From: Allokutzneria oryzae
Lineage (GTDB): Bacteria; Actinomycetota; Actinomycetes; Mycobacteriales; Pseudonocardiaceae
Reading direction: 5' to 3'
Assembly: GCF_042429765.1 (NCBI RefSeq)
Contig: NZ_JBHLZU010000015.1
Span: forward strand, 124,001-188,000
DNA: 64,000 nt
The position numbers and the translations under genes were made by a program. How positions within the stretch are numbered: position 1 is the stretch's first letter; each line of letters opens with the position of its first letter. The notes beneath the pieces were generated by a model. It was not told the origin of the DNA, searched no databases, and saw only the letters and a program-made list of their open reading frames with translations. Positions 1-7,919 of the stretch are shown piece after piece.

Positions 1-1454
1 AGAGCGAGCGCGGCGACCGGTCCGAGCGTGGCGAGCGTGGTGACCGCGGCGAGCGCGGCGACCGTGGCGACCGTGGCGAGCGCAACGAGCGCGGTGGCCG
101 TGGCCGCAACCGGGACGACCGGGGTGACCGCGGTGACCGGGGCCAGCAGCGCGAGCGCGAGCAGGTCCGCGACGACGAGGATGACGAGGACGGCGGCCGC
201 AGGCGTGGCCGGCGCTTCCGCGACCGCCGCCGCAACCGCGGCCGTGGCGAGGACGGCGGCCGTGGCTCCGGCTCCTCCGGTGGTGACCGCGAGACCGAGG
301 TCCGCGAGGACGACGTCCTGCTGCCGGTCGCTGGCATCCTCGACGTGCTGGACAACTACGCGTTCGTCCGCACCTCGGGCTACCTCTCCGGGCCGAACGA
401 CGTCTACGTCTCGCTGTCCCTGGTGCGCCGCCACGGCCTGCGCCGGGGCGACGCGATCACCGGTGCGGTGCGCCAGCCCCGCGACGGTGAGCAGCAGCGG
501 CAGAAGTTCAACCCGCTGGTCCGGGTGGACACCATCAACGGCCTGGAGCCGGAGGCGGCGCGCAACCGCCCCGAGTTCACCAAGCTGACGCCGCTGTACC
601 CGAACGACCGGCTCCGCCTGGAGACCGAGCCGCACATCCTCACCACCCGCGTCATCGACCTGGTGATGCCGATCGGCAAGGGGCAGCGCGCGCTGATCGT
701 GTCCCCGCCGAAGGCCGGTAAGACCTCGGTGCTGCAGGCGATCGCCAACGCGATCACCAAGAACAACCCCGAGTGCTACCTGATGGTCGTGCTGGTGGAC
801 GAGCGGCCCGAAGAGGTCACCGACATGCAGCGCTCGGTCAAGGGTGAGGTCATCGCCTCCACCTTCGACCGCCCGCCCGCCGACCACACCACCGTCGCCG
901 AGCTGTCCATCGAGCGGGCCAAGCGCCTGGTCGAGGCCGGTCACGACGTGGTCGTGCTGCTGGACTCCATCACCCGCCTCGGCCGCGCCTACAACCTGGC
1001 GGCCCCGGCGTCCGGCCGGATCCTCTCCGGTGGTGTGGACTCCACGGCGCTCTACCCGCCCAAGCGCTTCCTCGGCGCGGCGCGCAACATCGAGGGTGGC
1101 GGTTCGCTGACCATCTTCGCCACCGCGCTGGTGGAGACCGGTTCCACCATGGACACGGTCATCTTCGAGGAGTTCAAGGGCACCGGCAACGCGGAGCTCA
1201 AGCTGGACCGCAAGATCGCCGACAAGCGCACCTTCCCCGCGGTGGACGTGGACGCGTCCGGTACCCGCAAGGAGGAGCTGCTGCTCTCGCCGGACGAGCT
1301 CGCGGTCACGCACAAGCTGCGTCGCGTGCTCTCGGCACTGGACGACCAGCAGGCGATCGACCTGCTGCTCACCCAGCTGCGCAAGTCGCGCACCAACATC
1401 GAGTTCCTGATGCAGGTCGCGAAGAACAGCCCCGGCGGAAGCAACGACGACTGA
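1..1454 (+). CDS. rho: transcription termination factor Rho (5' end missing)
   Basis: Rho is a hexameric RNA helicase that ends transcription of untranslated RNA. The frame is open from base 3, so the start lies outside the window. The first ~75 visible codons are an Arg/Gly/Asp/Glu-rich low-complexity tract, the N-terminal extension typical of actinobacterial Rho. The RNA-binding domain starts near 320 (LLPVAGILDVLDNYAFVR). The ATPase P-loop PPKAGKTS is encoded at about 705-728 and the Walker B segment VVVLLDS at about 948-968. The product ends NSPGGSNDD. A strong hairpin follows. The next genes on this strand are an inserted two-component system and then rpmE; in M. tuberculosis rpmE follows rho directly. 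Confidence 0.97.
   Translation, partial: SERGDRSERGERGDRGERGDRGDRGERNERGGRGRNRDDRGDRGDRGQQREREQVRDDEDDEDGGRRRGRRFRDRRRNRGRGEDGGRGSGSSGGDRETEVREDDVLLPVAGILDVLDNYAFVRTSGYLSGPNDVYVSLSLVRRHGLRRGDAITGAVRQPRDGEQQRQKFNPLVRVDTINGLEPEAARNRPEFTKLTPLYPNDRLRLETEPHILTTRVIDLVMPIGKGQRALIVSPPKAGKTSVLQAIANAITKNNPECYLMVVLVDERPEEVTDMQRSVKGEVIASTFDRPPADHTTVAELSIERAKRLVEAGHDVVVLLDSITRLGRAYNLAAPASGRILSGGVDSTALYPPKRFLGAARNIEGGGSLTIFATALVETGSTMDTVIFEEFKGTGNAELKLDRKIADKRTFPAVDVDASGTRKEELLLSPDELAVTHKLRRVLSALDDQQAIDLLLTQLRKSRTNIEFLMQVAKNSPGGSNDD
3..170 (+). repeat. G-[E/D]-R codon repeats in the Rho N-terminus
   Basis: Short imperfect tandem repeats of GGCGAGCGC and GGCGACCGT type encode runs of Gly-Glu-Arg and Gly-Asp-Arg. 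They fall in the disordered, basic/acidic N-terminal extension of Rho. Such a tract can change length by slippage. The 5' limit is outside the window. Confidence 0.7.
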
Positions 1455-1785
1455 GTCCTCGCTCCCGCCACGACGGCCCCCGCCACTTCCCGGCGGGGGC
1501 CGTCGCGCGTTCGACACCGGAGTTCTGTCCGATGAACGAGAATCCTTGTCGGGATTGTGCGCACTGAATTCCGTGAATGGTTGCTCCTTGACGCAAGGGG
1601 AGCCGACTGGTGGTTGTAACCCGTTACTTCGAAGAGCGGTCGATCTCGAAAAACACTGAGATCAACGACGCTCCGCGATTGGGCCATTGCGGTGACAGGA
1701 TGGTCCGGACCTGGTCCAACCGGTGGCTGCCAGGTAAGCAACTACGTGGGGATCACGGCAGATCCGGGGCGGGAGGCATCGGCGC
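1455..1785. other. 331-bp intergenic region between rho and the sensor kinase gene
   Basis: This stretch holds the rho terminator and then about 280 bases of noticeably lower G+C than the flanks. The promoter of the two-component operon must lie here. I see a TTGACG at about 1588-1593 but no convincing -10 hexamer at the right spacing. A GGGAGG ribosome-binding site lies at about 1770-1775. I see no RNA gene or small open frame that I would defend. Confidence 0.5.
1471..1505 (+). terminator. terminator after rho
   Basis: A perfect 14-bp stem (1471-1484 CGACGGCCCCCGCC with 1492-1505) closes a 7-nt loop, 17 bases after the rho stop codon. There is no T-tract, as is usual for actinobacterial hairpin terminators. 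Confidence 0.8.
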
Positions 1786-2943
1786 GTGCGGGCGCGACTT
1801 CGTGGTGACAAGCGCTGGTTCGACATCGGCGCGGTCGTCGTCCTCCTCATCGCCGACGCGGGTGCCGCGAGCGCTCTCTCCGCTGATGCGCGGGAGGCGG
1901 TGGCGGCCGTCGCGTTCGCGTTCCTCGTGCACGGTCCGCTCGTCCAGCGCCGCCGGTGGCCGGTCGCAGTCGCTGTCCTGGTGGCGGCCGGGGTCATCGG
2001 GCGGAGCCTGCTCGACGTGCCCAACCTGACCGCGGAGCTACCGCTGCTGTTGGCAGCGCACGCGCTCGGAACCGTTGCCCCGCAACAACATCGTTTCCCG
2101 ATCGCCGCTCTCGCGGGAGTGGTCGCGGTCGCCTGCGCGCTGTCCGGTTCGACCGGGCCGAGTGGCTGGTTGCTGACGGGGGTCGCCGTGGCAGGAGCCT
2201 GCCTGGTCGGCGCGGAGCACCGGCGGTACTCGGAGCTCCTGCGCCGGTCGCTGCGCGAGCAACGGGGCAGGCGGGCGCGGGAGCTGGCTGATGAACGCAC
2301 CCGGATCGCGGCTGACCTGCACGATGTCGTCGGCCACCACCTCAGCGCGATCAGCGTGCAGACGTACCTGCTCGACGATCTCGCTCGCGGTCAGCAGCCG
2401 GAGCTCGCACGCGCGGCCAGTGGCATCCGGGAGAGCGGCAGGCGGGCGGTCACCGAGCTCGGCGACCTGGTCGCGGAGCTGCGCTCCGAAATCGGAGCCC
2501 CTCGGCACGGCGTCGACGGGATTCCCGAGCTCGTCCGCGCGGCGGGCGTCGCGGGCAACGATGTCGAACTGCGATTTGGGGAAATGCCGGAGACCCTGCC
2601 CGCCGAGGTTGGGGTGGAGACCTACCGGGTACTGCGTGAGGCGCTGACGAATGTGGTCAAGCACTCCTCGCCGACGAGGGTGGTCGTCCAGCTCGGAGCC
2701 GTCGGCGGAGTGCTGCGGGTGACCGTCGCCAACGACCGGTGTCGCACCGACCGGCCGCGACGCCTGTTCCCCGGGACCGGGTTCGGCGTGCGCGGGATGC
2801 GGGAGCGGGTGCGACGCCTCGGCGGCCGCCTTGAGGCGGGCAGGGTCGCCGGGGGCGGGTACCGCGTGCGGGCCATGATCCCGTTGGACGCCAACCGCGA
2901 GGTCGAGAGCGTCGTAGACCGCGGATCGTGCTGCTGCTCGTAG
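1786..2943 (+). CDS. two-component sensor histidine kinase, NarL/DesK type
   Basis: The 385-residue membrane kinase would autophosphorylate and pass the phosphate to the response regulator encoded 12 bp downstream. The N-terminal ~145 residues form about five hydrophobic segments with little extracytoplasmic sequence, so the signal may be sensed in the membrane. A HisKA_3 dimerisation motif, RIAADLHDVVGHHLSAI, follows; His179 is the likely phosphoacceptor. The ATP-binding domain shows the N-box REALTNVVKHS (about 285-295) and the G-box GFGVRGMRERV. The GTG start has GGGAGG about 10 bases upstream. Its insertion between rho and rpmE is not part of the conserved core order. The signal cannot be inferred. 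Confidence 0.88.
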   Translation: MRARLRGDKRWFDIGAVVVLLIADAGAASALSADAREAVAAVAFAFLVHGPLVQRRRWPVAVAVLVAAGVIGRSLLDVPNLTAELPLLLAAHALGTVAPQQHRFPIAALAGVVAVACALSGSTGPSGWLLTGVAVAGACLVGAEHRRYSELLRRSLREQRGRRARELADERTRIAADLHDVVGHHLSAISVQTYLLDDLARGQQPELARAASGIRESGRRAVTELGDLVAELRSEIGAPRHGVDGIPELVRAAGVAGNDVELRFGEMPETLPAEVGVETYRVLREALTNVVKHSSPTRVVVQLGAVGGVLRVTVANDRCRTDRPRRLFPGTGFGVRGMRERVRRLGGRLEAGRVAGGGYRVRAMIPLDANREVESVVDRGSCCCS

Positions 2944-2955
2944 TAGGTGGATTGA

Positions 2956-3657
2956 GTGACTGGGGTGTTCGGATCGACGGATCCGATTCGGGTGCTGCTC
3001 GCCGACGACGACGTCGTCGTGCGCACCGGGCTGGCGGCGTTGTTGGCGCGGCGCCCGCCGATCGAGGTCGTCGGCGAGGCCGCCGACGGGCTCTCCGCGT
3101 TGGGTGCCGCGCTCAGCCTGCGGCCGCACGTGCTGGTGATGGACGTCCGGATGCCGGTGATGGACGGGATCACCGCGACGCGGCGGCTGCTCGCCGACTG
3201 GACCACGCCCGAGCCGAGGCCGAGGGTGCTGATGCTGAGCACCTTCGACTCCGACGAGTACGTGCACTCCGCGTTGCAGGCGGGGGCGAGCGGCTTCCTG
3301 CGCAAGGACGCCTCGCCGGACGAGATCGCCCACGCGGTCCGGGTGGTCGCGGCCGGGGACGGCATGCTCAGCCCGGGGGTGACCAGCAGGCTCATCGAGC
3401 ACACCGTGCGGCGGCTGGTCGAGCCGGAGCGGCTGGACCCGGTCAGCACCGAGATGCTCACCAGGCGCGATGTGGACGTGGTCCGGCTGGTCGCGGCGGG
3501 GTTGTCCAACGCCGGGATCGCCCAGGAGCTCGGCCTGAGCGAGCCGTCGGTGAAGAACCGGGTGACCAAGGTCCTCGCCAAGCTGGGGCTGGACAACCGG
3601 GTGCAGCTGGCGATCTTCGCGCTGAAGGTCGGCCTGGCGAAGCTGTCCAGCGACTGA
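2956..3657 (+). CDS. LuxR/NarL-family response regulator
   Basis: The 233-residue protein has a receiver domain (residues 11-130) with the acidic pocket DDD at 17-19, phosphoacceptor Asp63 in VMDVRMPVMDG and the conserved Lys in GASGFLRKD. The C-terminal LuxR-type helix-turn-helix (about 165-225) contains LSNAGIAQELGLSEPSVKNRV. It is the cognate partner of the upstream kinase: the 12-bp gap and shared strand imply one operon. The GTG start follows a TAGGTGG ribosome-binding site. The target genes are not evident. A palindromic repeat lies between this gene and the convergent membrane-protein gene downstream. Confidence 0.9.
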   Translation: MTGVFGSTDPIRVLLADDDVVVRTGLAALLARRPPIEVVGEAADGLSALGAALSLRPHVLVMDVRMPVMDGITATRRLLADWTTPEPRPRVLMLSTFDSDEYVHSALQAGASGFLRKDASPDEIAHAVRVVAAGDGMLSPGVTSRLIEHTVRRLVEPERLDPVSTEMLTRRDVDVVRLVAAGLSNAGIAQELGLSEPSVKNRVTKVLAKLGLDNRVQLAIFALKVGLAKLSSD

Positions 3658-3816
3658 GCGGTGCCCCGCTGCGGTGCGGTCCACGCGGCGAGATGACCCG
3701 CGTCGGTGCGTCCGGGGTTCGGCGCTGGCCAGGGAGGACGTGCGGGGCGTGTCCGGTGAGTCGTCCCGATGCCCGAGGTGGCGGGCCGATCCGGCGCCGC
3801 GCGCGCCCCGGGTTTG

Positions 3817-3879
3817 CGCGTTTTGTCACCTTGTTGCGCGAGAGAGCGTTCTCAATTCGCGTCAAGGTGACAAAACGCG
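3817..3879. repeat. palindromic repeat family B, copy 1
   Basis: The arms CGCGTTTTGTCACCTTG (3817-3833) and its exact reverse complement (3863-3879) flank a 29-nt centre that also has partial inward symmetry. The element lies between two convergent genes. The second copy is at 32544-32612, with the same arm core, the same 29-nt centre length and the same setting between convergent genes. Confidence 0.85.
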
Positions 3880-3914
3880 AAGCGAAGGGCACTCGCCTTC
3901 CCGGAGGCGGGAGG

Positions 3915-4316
3915 TCAGGTGCCCATGACGAGCTGGTCCTCGTCCTCCTGGGACTCCCGCTCGCGCCGGTGGAGCCGGTGCAGCCCGATCGCCAGCACCC
4001 CGGTGGCCAGCACGCCGACCGCGGCCGACGGCAGCGCCGGGACCAGGGTCCCGTCCAGGAATATCCCGCCGACGAGCAGCGTTGTCGCCCATGGCCAGCG
4101 CAGCCAGTGCCGCTGCCAGGTGGCGCGCCACTCGACCTCGCCGCCGGTGGCGACGGCGAGCGCGGCGGCGGCACCGAAAAGTGCGCTGCTCAGCTCCACT
4201 GGTGACCCGCTGACCAGCAACAACAGCCCGTTCAAGCCCGCGACCATGCCGACGAACAGCAGCGGCAGCCCCAGCCAGCCGGCCAGGGAGATGCGACGTC
4301 CCGCTGAGCACTCCAC
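3915..4316 (-). CDS. small membrane protein of unknown function
   Basis: The 133-residue frame encodes about four hydrophobic segments (GWLGLPLLFVGMVAGLNG near 14, ALFGAAAALAVA near 45, TTLLVGGIFL near 78, AAVGVLATGVLAIGL near 98). An Arg-rich cytoplasmic loop and the acidic tail ESQEDEDQLVMGT follow. I recognise no family. The GTG at 4316 has no clear ribosome-binding site, so the true start may be internal. It is convergent with the response regulator gene and divergent from rpmE. Hydrophobicity and codon use favour a real gene. Confidence 0.6.
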   Translation of the reverse strand: MECSAGRRISLAGWLGLPLLFVGMVAGLNGLLLLVSGSPVELSSALFGAAAALAVATGGEVEWRATWQRHWLRWPWATTLLVGGIFLDGTLVPALPSAAVGVLATGVLAIGLHRLHRRERESQEDEDQLVMGT

Positions 4317-4548
4317 GTGGTCAGTTTGCTGCCCAGCGTGAGAAGGGGAAGATGTTCACGTTCCGGTCGCGCCGGGTGGTCGCTGGGGTGCGGCGGAAGG
4401 CCCGTTCGGGCCGACCGGCGGGTGGGTGTTGGGCAAATGCCGACGTCCGCGGGCGTCTGGCACACTGTTAGGTCGAAGTCTGGCACCGGTTCACCCCGAA
4501 GCTCCGCACGCGGGGACCCGGCGGCCGTCGAGAGAAGAGGACACACAG

Positions 4549-4761
4549 GTGAAGAGCAACATCCACCCGGACTACGTGGTCACCAACGTGACCTGCGGCT
4601 GTGGCAACAGCTTCACGACGCACAGCACCAAGAAGTCCGGTGCGATCCACGTCGAGGTCTGCTCCAACTGCCACCCGTTCTACACGGGCAAGCAGAAGAT
4701 CCTGGACACCGGCGGCCGCGTGGCTCGCTTCGAGGCGCGCTACGGCAAGCGCTCGAAGTAG
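4549..4761 (+). CDS. rpmE: 50S ribosomal protein L31
   Basis: The 70-residue product MKSNIHPDYVVTNVTCGCGN... is the zinc-binding form of L31. It keeps the four metal-ligand cysteines C16-x-C18 and C38-x2-C41. L31 bridges the ribosomal subunits. The GTG at 4549 was chosen because L31 proteins start with MK.xIHP and AGAAGAGG lies about 10 bases upstream; a longer frame from 4426 has no support. The zinc-bound form is normally expressed when zinc is adequate. The neighbour prfA follows, as in M. tuberculosis. Confidence 0.96.
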   Translation: MKSNIHPDYVVTNVTCGCGNSFTTHSTKKSGAIHVEVCSNCHPFYTGKQKILDTGGRVARFEARYGKRSK

Positions 4762-4777
4762 GCCCCACCACGCTGAC

Positions 4778-4808
4778 GCGCCCGTCCGGAGCTGATCCGG
4801 ACGGGCGC
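4778..4808 (+). terminator. terminator after rpmE
   Basis: The stem GCGCCCGTCCGGA (4778-4790) pairs perfectly with 4796-4808 around the 5-nt loop GCTGA, 17 bases after the rpmE stop and about 60 bases before prfA. Confidence 0.75.
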
Positions 4809-4867
4809 TTCGCGTGTCTGCGCGGGCACTTGTCACACTTGGCCGACCCTCAACCTCCGGAGCACCC

Positions 4868-5944
4868 GTGACTCGATCCGTGGCCGAATCCCTCGACGCG
4901 TTGCTGGCCGAGCACGCCGAACTGGAGGGTCGCCTCGCCGATCCCGACGTGCACTCCGACCCGGTCGCCGCGCGCAAGCTCGGCAGGCGCTACGCCGAGT
5001 TGGCCCCCATCGCGCTGACCGCGAGGGAGCTGGACGGCCTGCGCTCCGACCTGGCCGCCGCCAAGGAGCTGGCCAAGGAGGACTCCTCCTTCGCCGAGGA
5101 GGCCGACGAGCTGGCCGCCCGCATCCCCTCGGTGGAGGCCAAGCTCACCGAGCTGCTGCTGCCGCGCGACCCGCACGACTCCGCCGACGTGGTCATGGAG
5201 ATCAAGTCCGGCGAGGGCGGCGAGGAGTCGGCGCTGTTCGCCGGCGACCTGCTGCGCATGTACCTGCGCTTCGCCGAGCGGCAGGGCTGGCGCACCGAGC
5301 TGCTCGACGAGGTCCGCTCCGACCTCAACGGCCACAAGGACGCCACCGTGGCGATCAAGGGCCGCGGCGAGGGGCCGGACGGCGTGTGGGCGAAGCTGAA
5401 GTTCGAGGGCGGCGTGCACCGCGTGCAGCGGGTGCCGGTGACCGAGTCGCAGGGCCGCATCCACACCTCCGCCGCCGGTGTCCTTGTCTACCCGGAGGCC
5501 GAGGACGTCGAGGTCGAGATCGACGAGAAGGACCTGCGCGTCGACGTGTTCCGCTCCTCGGGCAAGGGCGGTCAGAGCGTCAACACCACCGACTCGGCGG
5601 TCCGGATCACCCACCTGCCGACCGGTGTCGTGGTGTCGTGCCAGAACGAGCGCTCGCAGCTGCAGAACAAGGCCCGCGCCATGCAGGTGCTGCGGTCGCG
5701 GTTGCAGGCGATCGCCGAGGAGCAGGCGGCGCAGAACGCCTCCGACGCCCGGCGCAGCCAGATCCGCACCGTGGACCGCTCCGAGCGCATCCGCACGTAC
5801 AACTTCCCGGAGAACCGGATCTCCGACCACCGGGTGAACTACAAGGCCTACAACCTCGACCAGGTGCTCGACGGGGACCTGGACGGCGTGCTCAAGGCGC
5901 TGGCCGAGGCCGACCGCGCGGAGCGGCTCGGACAGCAGGGGTGA
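4868..5944 (+). CDS. prfA: peptide chain release factor 1
   Basis: RF1 reads UAA and UAG stop codons and triggers release of the peptide. The 358-residue product has the usual length. It carries the catalytic GGQ motif in SSGKGGQSVNTTDSAV (about residues 228-243) that is methylated by PrmC, encoded just downstream. The GTG at 4868 (VTRSVAESLDALLAEH) was chosen over an upstream in-frame start at 4814: it matches the family start, and CCGGAG lies about 6-10 bases before it. prmC begins 10 bases after the stop, so the enzyme and its substrate share a transcript. Confidence 0.96.
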   Translation: MTRSVAESLDALLAEHAELEGRLADPDVHSDPVAARKLGRRYAELAPIALTARELDGLRSDLAAAKELAKEDSSFAEEADELAARIPSVEAKLTELLLPRDPHDSADVVMEIKSGEGGEESALFAGDLLRMYLRFAERQGWRTELLDEVRSDLNGHKDATVAIKGRGEGPDGVWAKLKFEGGVHRVQRVPVTESQGRIHTSAAGVLVYPEAEDVEVEIDEKDLRVDVFRSSGKGGQSVNTTDSAVRITHLPTGVVVSCQNERSQLQNKARAMQVLRSRLQAIAEEQAAQNASDARRSQIRTVDRSERIRTYNFPENRISDHRVNYKAYNLDQVLDGDLDGVLKALAEADRAERLGQQG

Positions 5945-5954
5945 TCATGACCGG

Positions 5955-6857
5955 GTGCCCAGCGTGAACAACCGACAGCCCCTGCGCCTCGCCGTCATGG
6001 ACGCCGAGCGCATCCTCGCCACCGCGGGGGTGGCCAGTCCCAGGGTGGACGCGGAACTGCTCGCCGCCCACGTGCTCGGCGTCGAGCGCGGACGTCTGCC
6101 GCTGATCCCCCTGGTCGACCCGGCCTCGATCGAGCAGCTGCACAAGCTCGTCCGCCGCCGCGCCACCAGGGAGCCGCTGCAGCACATCCTCGGCTGGTCG
6201 GTCATGGGCCGGGTGCCCCTGGACGTGGGCCCCGGCGTGTTCATCCCGCGCCCGGAGACCGAGCTGCTGCTGGAGTGGGGCCTGCGGCTGCTGGCCGACG
6301 TGCCGAAGCCGGTGGTGGTGGACCTGTGCACCGGCTCGGGAGCGCTGGCACTCGGCTTCGCCCACGAACGCCCCGACGCGGTGGTGCACGCGGTCGAGCT
6401 GGACCAGAGGGCGCTGGCCTGGGCCCGCCACAACGCCGATGCCCGGGCGCAGAACGGCGACACCCCGATCCGCCTGCACTCCGGCGACGTGACCGACCCG
6501 CGCCTGCTGACGGAGCTGGACGGCACGGTCCACCTGGTCCTGTGCAACCCGCCCTACGTCCCCGAGGGCACGCCGGTCCCGCCGGAGGTGGCGGACTACG
6601 ACCCGCACCGCGCGGTCTTCGCCGACGACGAGGGCCTGGCGGTGATCCGCCACGTGGTGACGGCGGCGGCCCGCCTCCTCCGCCCGGGCGGAGGTGTGGC
6701 GATCGAGCACGACGACACCCACGGCACGGCGGTTCCCGACCTCCTCTCCACCCGCAAGGTCCTCACCTCCGTCACCCCCCACCCCGACCTCACCGGCCGC
6801 CCCCGCTTCACCACCGCCATTCGCGGGCTTATGGACGGGTTCAGCGCGCCGAGATAG
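5955..6857 (+). CDS. prmC: peptide chain release factor N5-glutamine methyltransferase
   Basis: PrmC methylates the GGQ glutamine of RF1 and RF2 with S-adenosylmethionine. The product is 300 residues from GTG 5955; GTG 5964 and ATG 5997 are alternatives. Visible are the substrate-binding N-domain (DAELLAAHVLGV), FIPRPETELL, the SAM loop VVDLCTGSGALAL (about 117-129) and the catalytic NPPY (about 197-200). The C-terminus is odd: after DLTGRPRFTTA the last codons (IRGLMDGFSAPR) come from the left arm and centre of a 62-bp palindromic repeat, and the stop lies inside it. The original C-terminus was probably displaced; the catalytic domain is intact. Confidence 0.93.
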   Translation: MPSVNNRQPLRLAVMDAERILATAGVASPRVDAELLAAHVLGVERGRLPLIPLVDPASIEQLHKLVRRRATREPLQHILGWSVMGRVPLDVGPGVFIPRPETELLLEWGLRLLADVPKPVVVDLCTGSGALALGFAHERPDAVVHAVELDQRALAWARHNADARAQNGDTPIRLHSGDVTDPRLLTELDGTVHLVLCNPPYVPEGTPVPPEVADYDPHRAVFADDEGLAVIRHVVTAAARLLRPGGGVAIEHDDTHGTAVPDLLSTRKVLTSVTPHPDLTGRPRFTTAIRGLMDGFSAPR

Positions 6858-6877
6858 TCCATAAGCCCGCGAATGGC
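6816..6877. repeat. 62-bp palindromic repeat family A, copy 1
   Basis: The left arm (6816-6836, GCCATTCGCGGGCTTATGG plus AC) is the exact reverse complement of the right arm (6857-6877). The 20-nt centre keeps TTC and GAG at matching places with GC/GC pairs between. It supplies the last codons and stop of prmC. Identical arms occur at 7819, 40313 and 52895. Confidence 0.95.
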
Positions 6878-6941
6878 CGAGTTGTCCACAGGTTCGGGAA
6901 AGTGGGGGCCGGGTGGGGCGGGGTAGCGCGACGCTCGGGGC

Positions 6942-7847
6942 ATGGATTCGACGTCGGAGTACATGCTGGGCGAGGGGATTCTGCACGCGGCGACGGCCGT
7001 CGCCGAAGGACTCGTCACCTGGAGACAACTGCGGTCGCTCAGGTTCGTGCGTCTCGTCCGAGGCGTCTACGCGACTCCCGGGCTACCGGTCACGCACGAA
7101 CTGCGGTGCCAGGCCGTTTCACTGATCGTCCCGCCCGGTGCGCTCATCACGGGTAGGTCGGCCGCGACCGTGCGGGGGCTTCCCCTTGCGGCTACGTGGG
7201 ACCCGGTCGAGGTCGCGGTCGACGAGAAGGGGCATTTCGGGCCGGTTCGCGGTGTCGCGGTCCGGCGCGTGCTTCGCGGTCCGGGGCCGATGTGCCCTGT
7301 CGGCGGGCTGTCGCTGGCGAGTGTGGAACGGATGGGGTTCGACCTCGCGATCCGGCGGGACCGGATGGAGGCCGTCGCCGATCTTGACGCGGCGCTGCAC
7401 ATCGGCCTCATCGACCGGGACAGCTTGCTGGACTACCTCGACAGCACCCACGAAAGAGGTGTCTCGTGGGCGAGGGCGGCGCTCGCCGTAGCCGACGCGG
7501 GTGCCGAGTCCCGGCAGGAGAGCCGACTCAGGCTGGTGCTGGTGCGCGCCGGGCTCGCGCCGGTCACGCAGCACGAGATCTTCGACGAAGAAGATTTCGT
7601 CGCGCGCGTTGACCTGGCATTTCCCGAGGAGAAGGTCGCCGTGGAGTACGACGGCGCCTGGCACTCCGACCCGCTGCAGCTGTCCAGGGACCGCACCCGC
7701 GTGAACCGGCTCCAGTCGGCGGGCTGGCGCATCGTCTTCGTCACCGCTGACCGCCTCCGCGCGGCCCCCGAAGGGGTGATCGCCGAGGTTCGCGGCGCCC
7801 TCCTCCTGGCCCGAGCGCGCCATTCGCGGGCTTATGGACCGTTCTAG
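6942..7847 (+). CDS. AbiEi-type winged-helix plus DUF559 (Vsr-like nuclease) protein
   Basis: The 301-residue product has two parts. Residues ~20-90 (VTWRQLRSLRFVRLVRGVYATPG...) resemble the winged-helix AbiEi antitoxin N-domain. Residues ~210-290 resemble DUF559, a relative of Vsr and PD-(D/E)xK nucleases: RVDLAFPEEKVAVEYDG, then WHSD and NRLQSAGWRIVFVT. Such two-domain proteins are common and variable in Actinobacteria; their function is not settled. No toxin gene is next to it. Copies of one 62-bp palindrome lie on both sides, and the gene's stop and last ~8 residues (RHSRAYGPF) lie inside copy 2. This suggests a cassette inserted between prmC and tsaC, which are adjacent in M. tuberculosis. 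ATG 6942 lacks a strong ribosome-binding site. Confidence 0.8.
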   Translation: MDSTSEYMLGEGILHAATAVAEGLVTWRQLRSLRFVRLVRGVYATPGLPVTHELRCQAVSLIVPPGALITGRSAATVRGLPLAATWDPVEVAVDEKGHFGPVRGVAVRRVLRGPGPMCPVGGLSLASVERMGFDLAIRRDRMEAVADLDAALHIGLIDRDSLLDYLDSTHERGVSWARAALAVADAGAESRQESRLRLVLVRAGLAPVTQHEIFDEEDFVARVDLAFPEEKVAVEYDGAWHSDPLQLSRDRTRVNRLQSAGWRIVFVTADRLRAAPEGVIAEVRGALLLARARHSRAYGPF

Positions 7848-7880
7848 CGGCGCGAACACGTCCATAAGCCCGCGAATGGC
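7819..7880. repeat. 62-bp palindromic repeat family A, copy 2
   Basis: Its 21-bp arms (7819-7839 and 7860-7880) are identical to copy 1. The 20-nt centre CGTTCTAGCGGCGCGAACAC pairs GTTC with GAAC. It contains the stop codon of the DUF559 gene and ends 40 bases before tsaC. Confidence 0.95.
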
Positions 7881-7919
7881 CGGGAGGGGAGTGGGGGAGG
7901 GCGGGGATAGGGTGCGGGT

